NCBI GenBank assembly: GCA_023386495.1
Contig: JAEWJS010000014.1
Coordinates: 1 to 64,000 of the forward strand
Length of the DNA stretch: 64,000 nucleotides
Source: Bacillota bacterium
GTDB taxonomy: Bacteria > Bacillota > Bacilli > Paenibacillales > Paenibacillaceae
Reading direction: 5' to 3'
The notes under the pieces are model-generated. The model was not told where the DNA came from and made no database searches. It saw only the letters and a program-made list of their open reading frames with translations. Positions 34,442 through 42,213 of the stretch are shown here, one piece after another; position 1 is the stretch's first letter; the number at the start of each line of letters is the position of its first letter. The translations under genes and the position numbers were made by a program.

Positions 34442-34491
34442 TATAAGATCGGAATGTCAATTTTACAGATTTTTATGGAAGCGATTACATG
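34442..34491 (-). promoter_or_regulatory. GH95 promoter with cre site and 41-bp module (copy A)
   Basis: TATAAT (about 34441-34446, minus strand) lies a few bases from a 41-bp module at 34451-34491 shared with the transporter promoter. It includes the cre ATGGAAGCGATTACA (34475-34489), a full consensus match. A TTGACA inside the module is too close to the TATAAT to be its -35, though it could pair with TTACTA 18 bp on. Predicted: CcpA repression plus a locus-specific activator. Confidence 0.7.
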
Positions 34492-34502
34492 AATGGTCGA
34501 CG

Positions 34503-34540
34503 CAAAAAGAGCAGCCGTCAACTAGGCGGCTGCCCTTCTT
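34503..34540 (-). terminator. Rho-independent terminator after speB
   Basis: AGAGCAGCCG (34508-34517) pairs with CGGCTGCCCTT (34527-34537), and the minus strand continues CTTTTTG. It ends the speE-speB transcript. Confidence 0.87.
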
Positions 34541-34550
34541 CGACGCGTAT

Positions 34551-35420
34551 TTACTTAATGAACCCGAGCAGCATCTCGCGGATCACCTTGGACGCGACGA
34601 TCTGCGTCTGCTCGGTCGGGTCATACGCCGGCGCTACCTCGACAAGGTCGCAGCCGACGACGTTCACGCCGGAGCGCGCGATCGCGTGCACCGCTTCGAG
34701 CAGCTCCTTGGACGTGATGCCGCCCGCTTCCGCCGTGCCGGTACCCGGCGCGCAGGACGGATCGAGCACGTCGATATCGATCGTCAGGTAGACCGGACGT
34801 CCCGCGAGGGAAGGCAGCACCTGCTTCAGCGGCTCCAGCACCTCGAACGGGTAGAAGTTGATGTTCTCGCGAGCATACGCCCACTCCTCGCGGGAGCCGG
34901 AACGGATGCCGAATTGATAGATGTTGTTGCCGCCCATCAGGCCGGCTGCCTTGCGCAGCGGCGTCGAGTGGGACAGGGGCTCGCCCTCATAGTTCTCGCG
35001 CAGGTCCGCATGCGCATCGAAGTGAATGATCGCAAGATCCGGATACTTCGCGTACACCTCGCGGAAGATCGGCCACGAGACGAGATGCTCGCCGCCGAGG
35101 CCGACCGGCATCTTGCCGTCGGCCAGCACGCCGCGCACGAATTCGCCGATGATGTCCAGGCTGCGGGCCGCGTTGCCGAACGGCAGCAGCAGATCGCCGG
35201 CATCGAAATATTCGATGTCCTCGAGGCTGCGGTCTAGATAAGGGCTGTATTCCTCGAGCCCAATCGACACCTCGCGGATGCGCGGCGGGCCGAAGCGCGA
35301 GCCCGGACGGAAGCTGACCGTGAAGTCCATCGGCATGCCGTAGATGACCGCCTTGGATGCCTCGTAGTCGTCGGAGCTCAGAATGAACACGTTGCCGGAA
35401 TATTTTTGATCGAGTCGCAT
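34551..35420 (-). CDS. speB: Agmatinase
   Basis: A ureohydrolase of 289 residues that splits agmatine into putrescine and urea. The binuclear manganese site is visible: GGEH, HFDAHADLR, and TIDIDVLDPSCAPGTGT. It follows speE by 15 bp in the same transcript, as in B. subtilis. ATG after GAGGAG. Putrescine made here is the substrate of SpeE, so the pair completes spermidine synthesis from agmatine. Confidence 0.96.
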   Translation of the reverse strand: MRLDQKYSGNVFILSSDDYEASKAVIYGMPMDFTVSFRPGSRFGPPRIREVSIGLEEYSPYLDRSLEDIEYFDAGDLLLPFGNAARSLDIIGEFVRGVLADGKMPVGLGGEHLVSWPIFREVYAKYPDLAIIHFDAHADLRENYEGEPLSHSTPLRKAAGLMGGNNIYQFGIRSGSREEWAYARENINFYPFEVLEPLKQVLPSLAGRPVYLTIDIDVLDPSCAPGTGTAEAGGITSKELLEAVHAIARSGVNVVGCDLVEVAPAYDPTEQTQIVASKVIREMLLGFIK

Positions 35421-35435
35421 GTTCGCTTGTCTCCT

Positions 35436-36266
35436 CTACTTCACGAGATCCTCGACGAACTTCGGCAGCACGAATGCCGCCTTATGAAGCCGCGGGGAGT
35501 AGTATTTGGTGTCGAGCTCCGGAATCGCCGTCTCGTCGACTTGGAGCGGATCGTGCTTCTTGCTGCCCATCGTGAACGTCCAGAGGCCGCTCGGATACGT
35601 CGGCACGTTCGCCCAGTAGGTGCGCACGATCGGGAACACTTCGCGCACGTCGCGGTTCACGCTCTTGATCAGATCGGCCTTGAACCAAGGGTTGTCCGTC
35701 TGCGCGACGAACATGCCGTCTTCCTTGAGCGCCTCGTAGATCCCTTGATAGAAGCCGCGCGTGAACAAGTTCGCCGCAGGGCCTACCGGCTCGGTCGAGT
35801 CGACCATGATGACGTCGTACGTATTCTTGTGATCGTGGATATGCATAAAACCGTCGTTGACGATCACCTCGACGCGAGGGTTGTCCAGCTCGGCCGCGAT
35901 GTTCGGCAGGTATTGCTTCGAATATTCGATGACCTTGCCGTCGATGTCGACGAGCACCGCCTTCTTCACCTTCGGATGCTTCATGATCTCGCGGATAACG
36001 CCGCCGTCGCCGCCGCCGACGACCAGCACATGCTCCGGATTCGGATGCGTGAACAGCGCCGGATGCGCCACCATCTCATGGTAGACGAACTCGTCCTTGT
36101 CCGTCGTCATAACCATGCCGTCAAGCAGGAGCATCGTGCCCCACTCTTCGGTCTCCACCATGCCGAGGTCTTGGAAGTCCGTCTGCTCGCGAACGTACGT
36201 CTCCTTCAGCTTCATCGTGATGCCGTAGCTGTCGGTCTGTTTCTCCGTGAACCAAATATCTGTCAT
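35436..36266 (-). CDS. speE: Spermidine synthase
   Basis: Polyamine aminopropyltransferase (276 residues) joining aminopropyl from decarboxylated SAM to putrescine. Motifs: WGTMLLLDGMVMTTDKDEFVYHEM spans the substrate-binding part; VVGGGDGG binds the nucleotide; VDIDGKVIE; catalytic D in MVDSTEPVGPA. ATG after AGAAGGGG. First gene of speE-speB, divergent from pbpG across about 210 bp, the B. subtilis arrangement. Confidence 0.97.
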   Translation of the reverse strand: MTDIWFTEKQTDSYGITMKLKETYVREQTDFQDLGMVETEEWGTMLLLDGMVMTTDKDEFVYHEMVAHPALFTHPNPEHVLVVGGGDGGVIREIMKHPKVKKAVLVDIDGKVIEYSKQYLPNIAAELDNPRVEVIVNDGFMHIHDHKNTYDVIMVDSTEPVGPAANLFTRGFYQGIYEALKEDGMFVAQTDNPWFKADLIKSVNRDVREVFPIVRTYWANVPTYPSGLWTFTMGSKKHDPLQVDETAIPELDTKYYSPRLHKAAFVLPKFVEDLVK

Positions 36267-36480
36267 GGGTCAGTCCCCTTCTTTCCTCTGCGAATTGAAT
36301 CAAGTCATCAAGTTGTATTATAGGGAATCAAGTGGAAAAAGCAACCTTCTTGCCCCCGCAGCGCGAAAAATTAACAAACGTGCGCATCGGCGTGAATAGC
36401 GGCGTCTTCCATTTTCCATACTAAGGAAGAAGGATGGGAGATTCCTATCCAAGGGACTGCCGCGAAGGGAGCTGCCGCCG

Positions 36481-38598
36481 ATGGCTAAGCAGAACGAGAC
36501 CAAATCCGAGCGTACGGCCAAAATGCGCAAGAAGCTGCTCCGGCGGGAGAAGCGGCGCGTTCGCGCTGCCCGCCTGCTGTTCTGGGCGAAGGCGACAGGC
36601 GTCATGGCGCTGCTAGGCGTGTTCGCGCTGATCGGCTCGCTGATCTACCTGCGCGGACAGTCGCTCCCGGCCTCCTCGGTCAGCCAGACGTCGCAGATGC
36701 TTGACGTGCACGGGAACGTGATCGACACGTTCCATGCCGGGGAGAACCGCCGCTCGGTCGCGCTGAAGGATATCTCGCCCTATGCGGTGCAGGCGACGCT
36801 GGCGATCGAGGACAGGCGGTTCTACGATCATATGGGCTTCGACATTCGGGGAATGGGCCGCGCCGCGCTCGTGAATCTGCAGAGCCTGTCCAAGAAGCAG
36901 GGTGCCAGCACGCTCACGCAGCAGCTCGCGCGCAACCTGTACCTCACGCACGAGCGGACATGGAGGCGCAAGCTCAAGGAGGCTGCGTACACGGCGCAGC
37001 TGGAGATGACCTACAGCAAGGACGAGATTCTCACCTTATATATGAATCAGATCTACTACGGCCACGGCGCCTATGGCATCGAAGCGGCGGCAGACCGCTA
37101 CTTCGGCAAGCATGCCAAGGAGCTGACGCTCGCCGAGAGCGCGATGCTCGCCGGCGTGCCGAAGGGGCCGAAGTATTATTCGCCTTACTTCAATATGAAG
37201 AATGCCAAGGATCGGCAGCTGACGATCCTGGATGCCATGGCCGCGGGCGGTGTCATTACCCAGGCGGAGGCCGACCAGGCGTACGGCGAGCTGCTAAACT
37301 TCAAGCCGCTGAATAACGAGGAAGACGGCTTCGCGCCGTACTTCCGCGACTATATTCGATTAGTTGCCGTCGATAAGCTCGGCATCGACGAGCATGCGCT
37401 GAACGAAGGCGGCATTCGGATCTACACGACGCTGGACCCGGCTGCGCAGCTCGCCGCGGAGGATGCGGTCAAGGCCGGCTTCCCGGCCGATTCCGAGCAG
37501 CAGGCCGCGCTGATCTCGATCGATCCGAGAAGCGGCCAGATCAAGGCGATGGTCGGCGGGCGCGACTACAAGACGAACCAATATAACCGCGTCTTCGCCC
37601 AGACGCGCCAGCCCGGCTCCTCGTTCAAGCCGTTCGTCTACCTGACGGCGCTCGAGCACGGCATGACGCCGCTGGCGAAGTTCAAGAGCGAGCCTACAGT
37701 CTTCACCTACGACGAGGGCCGCGAGACGTATGAGCCCAGCAACCATAACGACCGCTATTTCAATGCGGAGATTGACATGCGGACGGCGCTTGCCAGCTCG
37801 GATAATATCTACGCCGTGAACACGATCATGGCCGTCGGGCCGGAGCAAGTGATCCAGACGGCGCGGCGCTTCGGCATCGACACCCCGCTGAAGCCGCTCC
37901 CTTCGCTCGCGCTGGGCACCTACCCGATCAGCCCGTTCGAGATGGCCTCGGCGTTCGGCGCCTTCGCGAACGGCGGTATCCTGGTCGATCCGGTCGCCAT
38001 TCTGCGGATCGAGGACCACAGCGGCCGCGTGCTCTACGAGGCGGCGCCCGTCGAGACGCGCGTAGCCGATCCGGCGCATGCCTACGTCATGACGCATCTC
38101 ATGGAGAGCGTGTTCGAGCCCGGCGGGACCGCGAACCGGGTATCCGCCGCAATCAAGCGGCCCGTCGCCGGCAAGACCGGCACGACCGCGAACGACGCCT
38201 GGCTCGTCGGATACACGCCCGAGCTCGTGACCGCGGTCTGGGTCGGCTACGACAAGAACCGCAGCATCTCCCAGGCCGAGGCCCATCGCGCGGCGCCGAT
38301 CTTCGCGGCCTACACGGAGAAGGCGCTCGAGAACGTGCCGCCGAAGCTGTTCACCGTGCCCGAGGGCGTCGTCACCGTCTATGTCGATCCGGCGACCGGC
38401 ATGCTCGCGTCGGAGAGCTGCCCGGACCGGCGGCTCGAATCGTTCGTCGCCGGCACCGAGCCGACCGAGATCTGCGGCGATCACCGCACGGACGCCGGCG
38501 ATGAAGGGACGGAAGGCTCGGACGAGCATGCCGAGGACGCCAAGGCGCATAAGCATCGCTCATGGTGGGGCGATCTGAAGCGCTGGTGGCAGGGATAG
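36481..38598 (+). CDS. pbpG: Class A penicillin-binding protein, PbpG-type
   Basis: A bifunctional peptidoglycan synthase of 705 residues. A basic cytoplasmic tail (1-35) precedes one transmembrane segment (about 38-57). Glycosyltransferase domain: catalytic E110 in AIEDRRFYDH, GASTLTQQLARN, KLKEAAYTAQLE. Transpeptidase domain: S380-x-x-K383 (PGSSFKP), S440-x-N442, K565-T-G. A His/Glu/Asp-rich C-terminal tail follows. Its place beside speE and ywhD matches B. subtilis pbpG (PBP2d), a sporulation enzyme. ATG nine bases after GGGAG. A terminator follows, then the composite repeats. Confidence 0.94.
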   Translation: MAKQNETKSERTAKMRKKLLRREKRRVRAARLLFWAKATGVMALLGVFALIGSLIYLRGQSLPASSVSQTSQMLDVHGNVIDTFHAGENRRSVALKDISPYAVQATLAIEDRRFYDHMGFDIRGMGRAALVNLQSLSKKQGASTLTQQLARNLYLTHERTWRRKLKEAAYTAQLEMTYSKDEILTLYMNQIYYGHGAYGIEAAADRYFGKHAKELTLAESAMLAGVPKGPKYYSPYFNMKNAKDRQLTILDAMAAGGVITQAEADQAYGELLNFKPLNNEEDGFAPYFRDYIRLVAVDKLGIDEHALNEGGIRIYTTLDPAAQLAAEDAVKAGFPADSEQQAALISIDPRSGQIKAMVGGRDYKTNQYNRVFAQTRQPGSSFKPFVYLTALEHGMTPLAKFKSEPTVFTYDEGRETYEPSNHNDRYFNAEIDMRTALASSDNIYAVNTIMAVGPEQVIQTARRFGIDTPLKPLPSLALGTYPISPFEMASAFGAFANGGILVDPVAILRIEDHSGRVLYEAAPVETRVADPAHAYVMTHLMESVFEPGGTANRVSAAIKRPVAGKTGTTANDAWLVGYTPELVTAVWVGYDKNRSISQAEAHRAAPIFAAYTEKALENVPPKLFTVPEGVVTVYVDPATGMLASESCPDRRLESFVAGTEPTEICGDHRTDAGDEGTEGSDEHAEDAKAHKHRSWWGDLKRWWQG

Positions 38599-38615
38599 CG
38601 GCTGGTTAGTCGACA

Positions 38616-38668
38616 AAAGAAGAACCGTCTAGGATTCGTTCTGATCCCTGATGGTTCTTCTTTATTTA
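38616..38668 (+). terminator. Terminator after pbpG
   Basis: AAAGAAGAACC (38616-38626) pairs with GGTTCTTCTTT (38653-38663), followed by ATTTATG. The loop is long. Confidence 0.65.
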
Positions 38669-38690
38669 TGGAGGTGACTCCATCGGTGCC

Positions 38691-38704
38691 GCAAGAGGCA
38701 GCCA
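38691..38704. repeat. Left flank of repeat copy 1
   Basis: Fourteen bases that match the left flank of copy 2 (39095-39108) with one difference. Together with the element and the following bases, the direct repeat spans 38691-38902 and 39095-39306: 212 bp at a fixed offset of 404, nine mismatches and no gaps. Confidence 0.8.
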
Positions 38705-38892
38705 TTCTAACGGACACAGCAGACGTTAAATCGCCCATTGATGGCATTCGTCAAACGTAACGGACACGGAGGACCTTATTCGGGCAACGGCGCTCCCATT
38801 TACCCAATTTCGCTGAAATAATGTCTCTCGTGTCCGTTACAATTTGAAAACCCCTGATTTTCGCCGACTAGCTGTTCCTGTGTCCGTTAGAA
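38705..38892. repeat. MITE-like element, TAACGGACAC family, copy 1
   Basis: A 188-bp non-coding element. The ends are perfect 15-bp inverted repeats, TTCTAACGGACACAG and its complement. Inside them is a second 12-bp pair, GTAACGGACACG and its complement, so TAACGGACAC occurs four times, two in each orientation. No coding capacity and no clear target duplication. Confidence 0.85.
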
Positions 38893-39025
38893 CTCCACCA
38901 TGCGGGCTCCGCTCCATCGTGCGGTCGCCGCTGTATCGTGCGGTCTCCTCTCCATCGTGCGGTCCCTGCTCCACCATGCGGGCTCCTCTCCACCGTGCGG
39001 TCTCCTCTCCATCGTGCGGTCTCCT
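38893..39025. repeat. Minisatellite: seven 19-bp units (array 1)
   Basis: Seven direct copies of CTCCAYCRTGCGGTCTCCT-like units, 19 bp each, begin at the base after element copy 1. Units differ at a few positions. There are no spacers. Because 19 is not a multiple of three, each unit shifts reading frame, so the array does not encode a periodic peptide. Confidence 0.85.
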
Positions 39026-39108
39026 CTCCACTCCAGCGCCCTGTAGCATTGCCATTCCGCTGAAGCGCTGCCTCATCTCATCGCGCCCGATGAAGCAGGA
39101 GGCAGCCA

Positions 39109-39296
39109 TTCTAACGGACACAGCAGACGCTAAATCGCCCATTGATGGCATTCCTCAAACGTAACGGACACGGAGGACCTTATTCGGGCAACGGCGCTCC
39201 CATTTACCCAATTTCGCTGAAATAACGTCTCTCGTGTCCGTTACAATTTATTAACCCCTGATTTTCGCCGAATAACTGCTCCTGTGTCCGTTAGAA
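39109..39296. repeat. MITE-like element, TAACGGACAC family, copy 2
   Basis: Second copy of the 188-bp element in the same orientation, with the same 15-bp ends and 12-bp inner inverted repeat. The differences from copy 1 mostly spare the inverted repeats. Confidence 0.85.
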
Positions 39297-39429
39297 CTCC
39301 ACCATGGGGTCCCCGCTCCATCGTGCGATCGCCGCTCCACCATGCGCTCTCCGCTCCATCGTGCGGTCTCCACTCCACCTTGCGGTCTCCGCTCCACCGT
39401 GCGGTCTCCACTCCATCGTGCGCTCTCCA
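39297..39429. repeat. Minisatellite: seven 19-bp units (array 2)
   Basis: Again exactly seven 19-bp units begin at the base after element copy 2. The consensus matches array 1, but individual units are less like their counterparts than the two elements are to each other. The remainder up to 39513 has no feature. Confidence 0.85.
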
Positions 39430-39513
39430 TTCCATCTGCCTTGCAGGATTGCGCTTGCAATGCAACGCTGCCTCCTTACAACACGGCCCTCACGCGCTGC
39501 TGCCATTCGCCGC

Positions 39514-39544
39514 TTGACTTGGAGTCGACTCCAAGTTCTACAAT
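39514..39544 (+). promoter_or_regulatory. MerR-type promoter/operator of the SDR gene
   Basis: TTGACT (39514-39519) and TACAAT (39539-39544) are 19 bp apart, the overlong spacing that MerR activators correct by twisting DNA. A perfect 20-bp palindrome, ACTTGGAGTC followed by its complement (39517-39536), fills the spacer. The regulator is probably the MerR-family gene at 40560-41072. Confidence 0.87.
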
Positions 39545-39598
39545 GTGCTCAATCGATCGAGTACCGATTGATCCCACATTGAAGGAGGATGCACCATC

Positions 39599-40465
39599 AT
39601 GCCTATGCACAACAATACCCATAACGAAAGCAAAGTCGCGCTCATCACCGGCGCAAGCCATGGCATCGGCCTTGCGTTGACGCGCCGGCTGCTGGCGGAA
39701 GGCTGGCAAGTCGCGGTACTGGTCCGATCAGCGATGCCCGAAGCCGACAACCGTATTCGTGACAGCCTGCGTACCGGCCGGCTTCGCGCGTACCAAGCGG
39801 AGCTCACCGACTTCGCGAGCATTCGGCAGGCGGTCGACCAGATCCGCGCCGCGGAGACGAAGCTTGACGTCCTCTTCAACAACGCCGGGGGCAGCTTCCC
39901 GGAGCTGCGCTATTCGAAGCAGGGGCGGGAGCTCCATTATGAGCTTCACGCAGTCGTACCCTACATTCTGACGATGGAGCTGAAAAGCTTGCTGGCGAAC
40001 GGGGCGCATCGAACCGTCGTCAATACGTCCTCTAACGTCGTCAGGATGGTGAAGCGTCTATCGCTTGCGGAGCTGGAGCGCCCCTCCTCATTCCGCATGC
40101 TGCTCGGCCCGTACGCTGCCTCCAAGCTGGCGATGTCGCTATGGACGCAAGAAGCGGCTGCCGAACTCGCTCAGGACGGCATCGTCATCCGCAGCGCCGA
40201 TCCTGGCGGCAATAATACGCTTCGCCCCGGAAAGCAGTCAGGGCTTCCCTTCTACGTGAAGCCGCTCATGCGATTCTTCTTCCCCGGACCGGAGCGCGGC
40301 GCATCGTTGCTCTACGAGGCCGCCTTCGGCGATCACGGCGGCAAGTCCGGCATCTTCCTTCTCAAGAACCGCGAGACTGCGTTGAAGTTCGCCGAGCAAG
40401 GACCAGCCATACTGGCGAGTATCCAACAGATCTATACCCACGAATACGCAGGACAGCCGGTTTGA
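39599..40465 (+). CDS. Short-chain dehydrogenase/reductase
   Basis: A 288-residue SDR. NAD(P) binding: ALITGASHGIG (residues 15-25); LFNNAGG; the catalytic Ser in VVNTSSNVVRM and the pair Y-x3-K in YAASKLAM. The C-terminal part resembles retinol dehydrogenase/WW-oxidoreductase-like SDRs. The substrate is unknown. ATG start about 10 bases after GGAGG. It is driven by a MerR-type promoter and converges on the merR gene, with a shared terminator hairpin between. Confidence 0.88.
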   Translation: MPMHNNTHNESKVALITGASHGIGLALTRRLLAEGWQVAVLVRSAMPEADNRIRDSLRTGRLRAYQAELTDFASIRQAVDQIRAAETKLDVLFNNAGGSFPELRYSKQGRELHYELHAVVPYILTMELKSLLANGAHRTVVNTSSNVVRMVKRLSLAELERPSSFRMLLGPYAASKLAMSLWTQEAAAELAQDGIVIRSADPGGNNTLRPGKQSGLPFYVKPLMRFFFPGPERGASLLYEAAFGDHGGKSGIFLLKNRETALKFAEQGPAILASIQQIYTHEYAGQPV

Positions 40466-40481
40466 AGCCACGCCGAGCAAG

Positions 40482-40523
40482 CCAGAAGCTGCGCCCGCAT
40501 CATGCGGCGCGCAGCTTCTCTGG
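40482..40523. terminator. Bidirectional terminator hairpin between SDR and merR
   Basis: AGAAGCTGCGC (40484-40494) pairs with GCGCAGCTTCT (40509-40519), with an inner CCGCAT/ATGCGG stem. It is a long GC-rich hairpin between two convergent genes. No long T run on either side. Confidence 0.65.
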
Positions 40524-40559
40524 TCCTGCATATGATGCGCGAATGAATCCCGCCGCGCC

Positions 40560-41072
40560 TTAGCTGCCCTGCTGCTTCGGCTGCCGAGCAAGCAGCCTTC
40601 TGATCGGATCGGCATCGGACGGCGGATTCTCGCAGAAGCCGCGCGCATTCAGCTTCGAGTCGATCAGCTCGAGCACCTGCTGCAGGTCCGCGATCTGCTG
40701 CTCGATCGAGCTTCGATGGATCAGCATCCGCTCGTACAGCTCCGGATACTCCGCAGGCAGATGCGGCTCCATCGCAACGCGGAGGAACGGCTTCATCTCT
40801 TCAAGCGGCATCCCCGTCTTCCTCAGGCAGACGAGGAGCTTCATCGTGCGAATGTCGCTCTCCCCGTATACCCTGTGCGTATTCGGCTTGCGCTCCGCGC
40901 GGGGCAGCAGTCCGATCTTCTCGTAATACCGGATCGTATCCTCTGTCAATCCCGCCTCGCGCGCCGCCTCTCGAATCGTGTACGCATTCCCGCCGCCTGC
41001 CGCGTCCTCCACGACCGGCGAAACCTCCGCGCTTTTCGCACCCTCTTCGACTGTCCGTGCTGTCTTGGCCAT
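40560..41072 (-). CDS. MerR family transcriptional regulator
   Basis: A 170-residue regulator. About 35 residues precede the winged helix-turn-helix: YTIREAAREAGLTEDTIRYYEKIGLLP and the RVYGESDIRTM wing region, then a dimerisation coiled coil (SSIEQQIADLQQVLELIDSKL). A lone cysteine (GFCENP) near the C-terminus is not a clear metal site. It probably binds the CTTGGAGT palindrome in the SDR promoter. ATG at 41070-41072 is seven bases after AGGGGG, a better spacing than the ATG six bases upstream that overlaps the preceding stop. Likely co-transcribed with the zinc-finger gene. Confidence 0.9.
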   Translation of the reverse strand: MAKTARTVEEGAKSAEVSPVVEDAAGGGNAYTIREAAREAGLTEDTIRYYEKIGLLPRAERKPNTHRVYGESDIRTMKLLVCLRKTGMPLEEMKPFLRVAMEPHLPAEYPELYERMLIHRSSIEQQIADLQQVLELIDSKLNARGFCENPPSDADPIRRLLARQPKQQGS

Positions 41073-41074
41073 GT

Positions 41075-41368
41075 TCATTCCCCCTGTTCCGGCACGATCC
41101 GAAGCAGCCACGGCAGCAGCGCATAGATCGCCGCCATGTAGGCGAGCACGAGCGGAACGCGCCAACCGCGATCCAGATCGACCCATCCCGTCACGGTCAT
41201 TATCACGATCGGAGCGGAACCGATCAACAACGCTACCGTCCATCGGCTGCCAGCCTTCGCGTTATGCCGCTGCCCGCATCCACCGCAGGTTACCTTATAA
41301 GATAGCGCCTTATAGTACTGCTTCAAGCCGAGCGCTGTTCCGCAGCCCGCACAGCATTGCCTCCGCAT
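41075..41368 (-). CDS. Small membrane protein with CXXC zinc ribbon (TIGR04104-like)
   Basis: A 97-residue protein. The N-terminal zinc ribbon has two CxxC pairs (CAGC near 6-9, CGGC near 28-31) about 18 residues apart. Two hydrophobic segments follow (about 45-62 and 70-90). This matches the cxxc_20_cxxc family of Bacillales proteins, function unknown. ATG at 41366-41368, seven bases after GGGGGCGG. Its stop overlaps the ATGA of a possible merR start, so the two genes are an operon. Confidence 0.65.
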   Translation of the reverse strand: MRRQCCAGCGTALGLKQYYKALSYKVTCGGCGQRHNAKAGSRWTVALLIGSAPIVIMTVTGWVDLDRGWRVPLVLAYMAAIYALLPWLLRIVPEQGE

Positions 41369-41456
41369 CCGACATCCGCCCCCTAACGCAGCGTACTTTT
41401 CAACCACATACCCTAATCCTACCATATAAGGAAGCCCACAACACCGCGCATCGCGC

Positions 41457-41507
41457 AAAAAAACCCCCGCGTTACCGCACCATTCCGGCACGGCCCGCAC
41501 AGGGGTT
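41457..41507 (-). terminator. Terminator after ywhD
   Basis: AACCCC (41502-41507 on the minus strand) pairs with GGGGTT (41462-41468 region), and TTTTTTT follows. The loop is long but internally GC-rich. Confidence 0.7.
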
Positions 41508-41534
41508 CGTTCCTGCACCTGCAGCCTACAACAG

Positions 41535-42059
41535 TTATCCCTCCAGCGCAGCCTTCAGCTGCTCCGGCGAGCGCTCCCACCATTCCGCGTTGTGGCTGAC
41601 CAGCAGCGTCTTCAGCGCGGACTTCTCGGTGTCTGACAGTCCTTCCAGCACGAAGCGGCGCTTCAGCGCGTAGTCCAGCTTGTTCACGTGGTCGGCGAGA
41701 ATCTTCCAGCCGCGCCGCGCCTCCGGATTGACGATCATCTCGCAGGCCGTCGCGCCGGCATAATACTGCCCTTCCTCATTGCGGTCCACGGCTACCCAGA
41801 CGATCCAGCACTTGCGGCCGCCCTCCGGCACCTCGTCCTTATTCGGCAGGAACTTGATCCCCTTCTCGACTCTGCTCTTCGCATGCATCGCGCCGATATC
41901 GATATACGCTTCATCCCCGTCGATGATGACGGGCGATACGTTGTTCAGGTCGATCGAGCCTGCGCCGAAGCCCTTATGCTCCTTATTGCTGACGACGTTG
42001 AACGCCAGGCTCTTCTTCTCTTTCTTCTCCGGTCCGCCGCCTTGCCCTTGCTGCTCCAC
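41535..42059 (-). CDS. ywhD: YwhD family protein
   Basis: A 174-residue protein of the YwhD family, function unknown. After a Gln/Gly/Lys-rich start come SLAFNVVSNKEHKGFGAGSIDLNNVSPVIIDGDEAYIDIGAMHAKS (given here as a region, about 15-65) and a helical C-terminus. GTG at 42057-42059, seven bases after AAGGGG; the frame extends 24 codons upstream without a site. It lies near pbpG, its B. subtilis neighbour, although the SDR-merR genes and the repeats have come between them. Confidence 0.8.
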   Translation of the reverse strand: MEQQGQGGGPEKKEKKSLAFNVVSNKEHKGFGAGSIDLNNVSPVIIDGDEAYIDIGAMHAKSRVEKGIKFLPNKDEVPEGGRKCWIVWVAVDRNEEGQYYAGATACEMIVNPEARRGWKILADHVNKLDYALKRRFVLEGLSDTEKSALKTLLVSHNAEWWERSPEQLKAALEG

Positions 42060-42213
42060 GAACACACCCCTTCCAATCCCCGATTGCCGCGAATTTCGCG
42101 CCGCTGCTAGGCTTGCCCCAGCTGCTCGCACATTAATTCCATTTTAGCTAATAATCCTCGAAAAGCAAACATATACATGCCTTAGATGCTTGTCAATGGG
42201 AGGTAATCGGTCC

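Noticed and set aside
38893..39429. 19-bp arrays as CRISPR
   Set aside because: Units are contiguous with no spacers, and no cas genes are near.
38837..39465. Minus-strand reading frames through the repeat arrays, giving repetitive Trp/Arg/Glu-rich peptides
   Set aside because: They are by-products of the 19-bp repeat, shift frame with each unit, and have no ribosome site.
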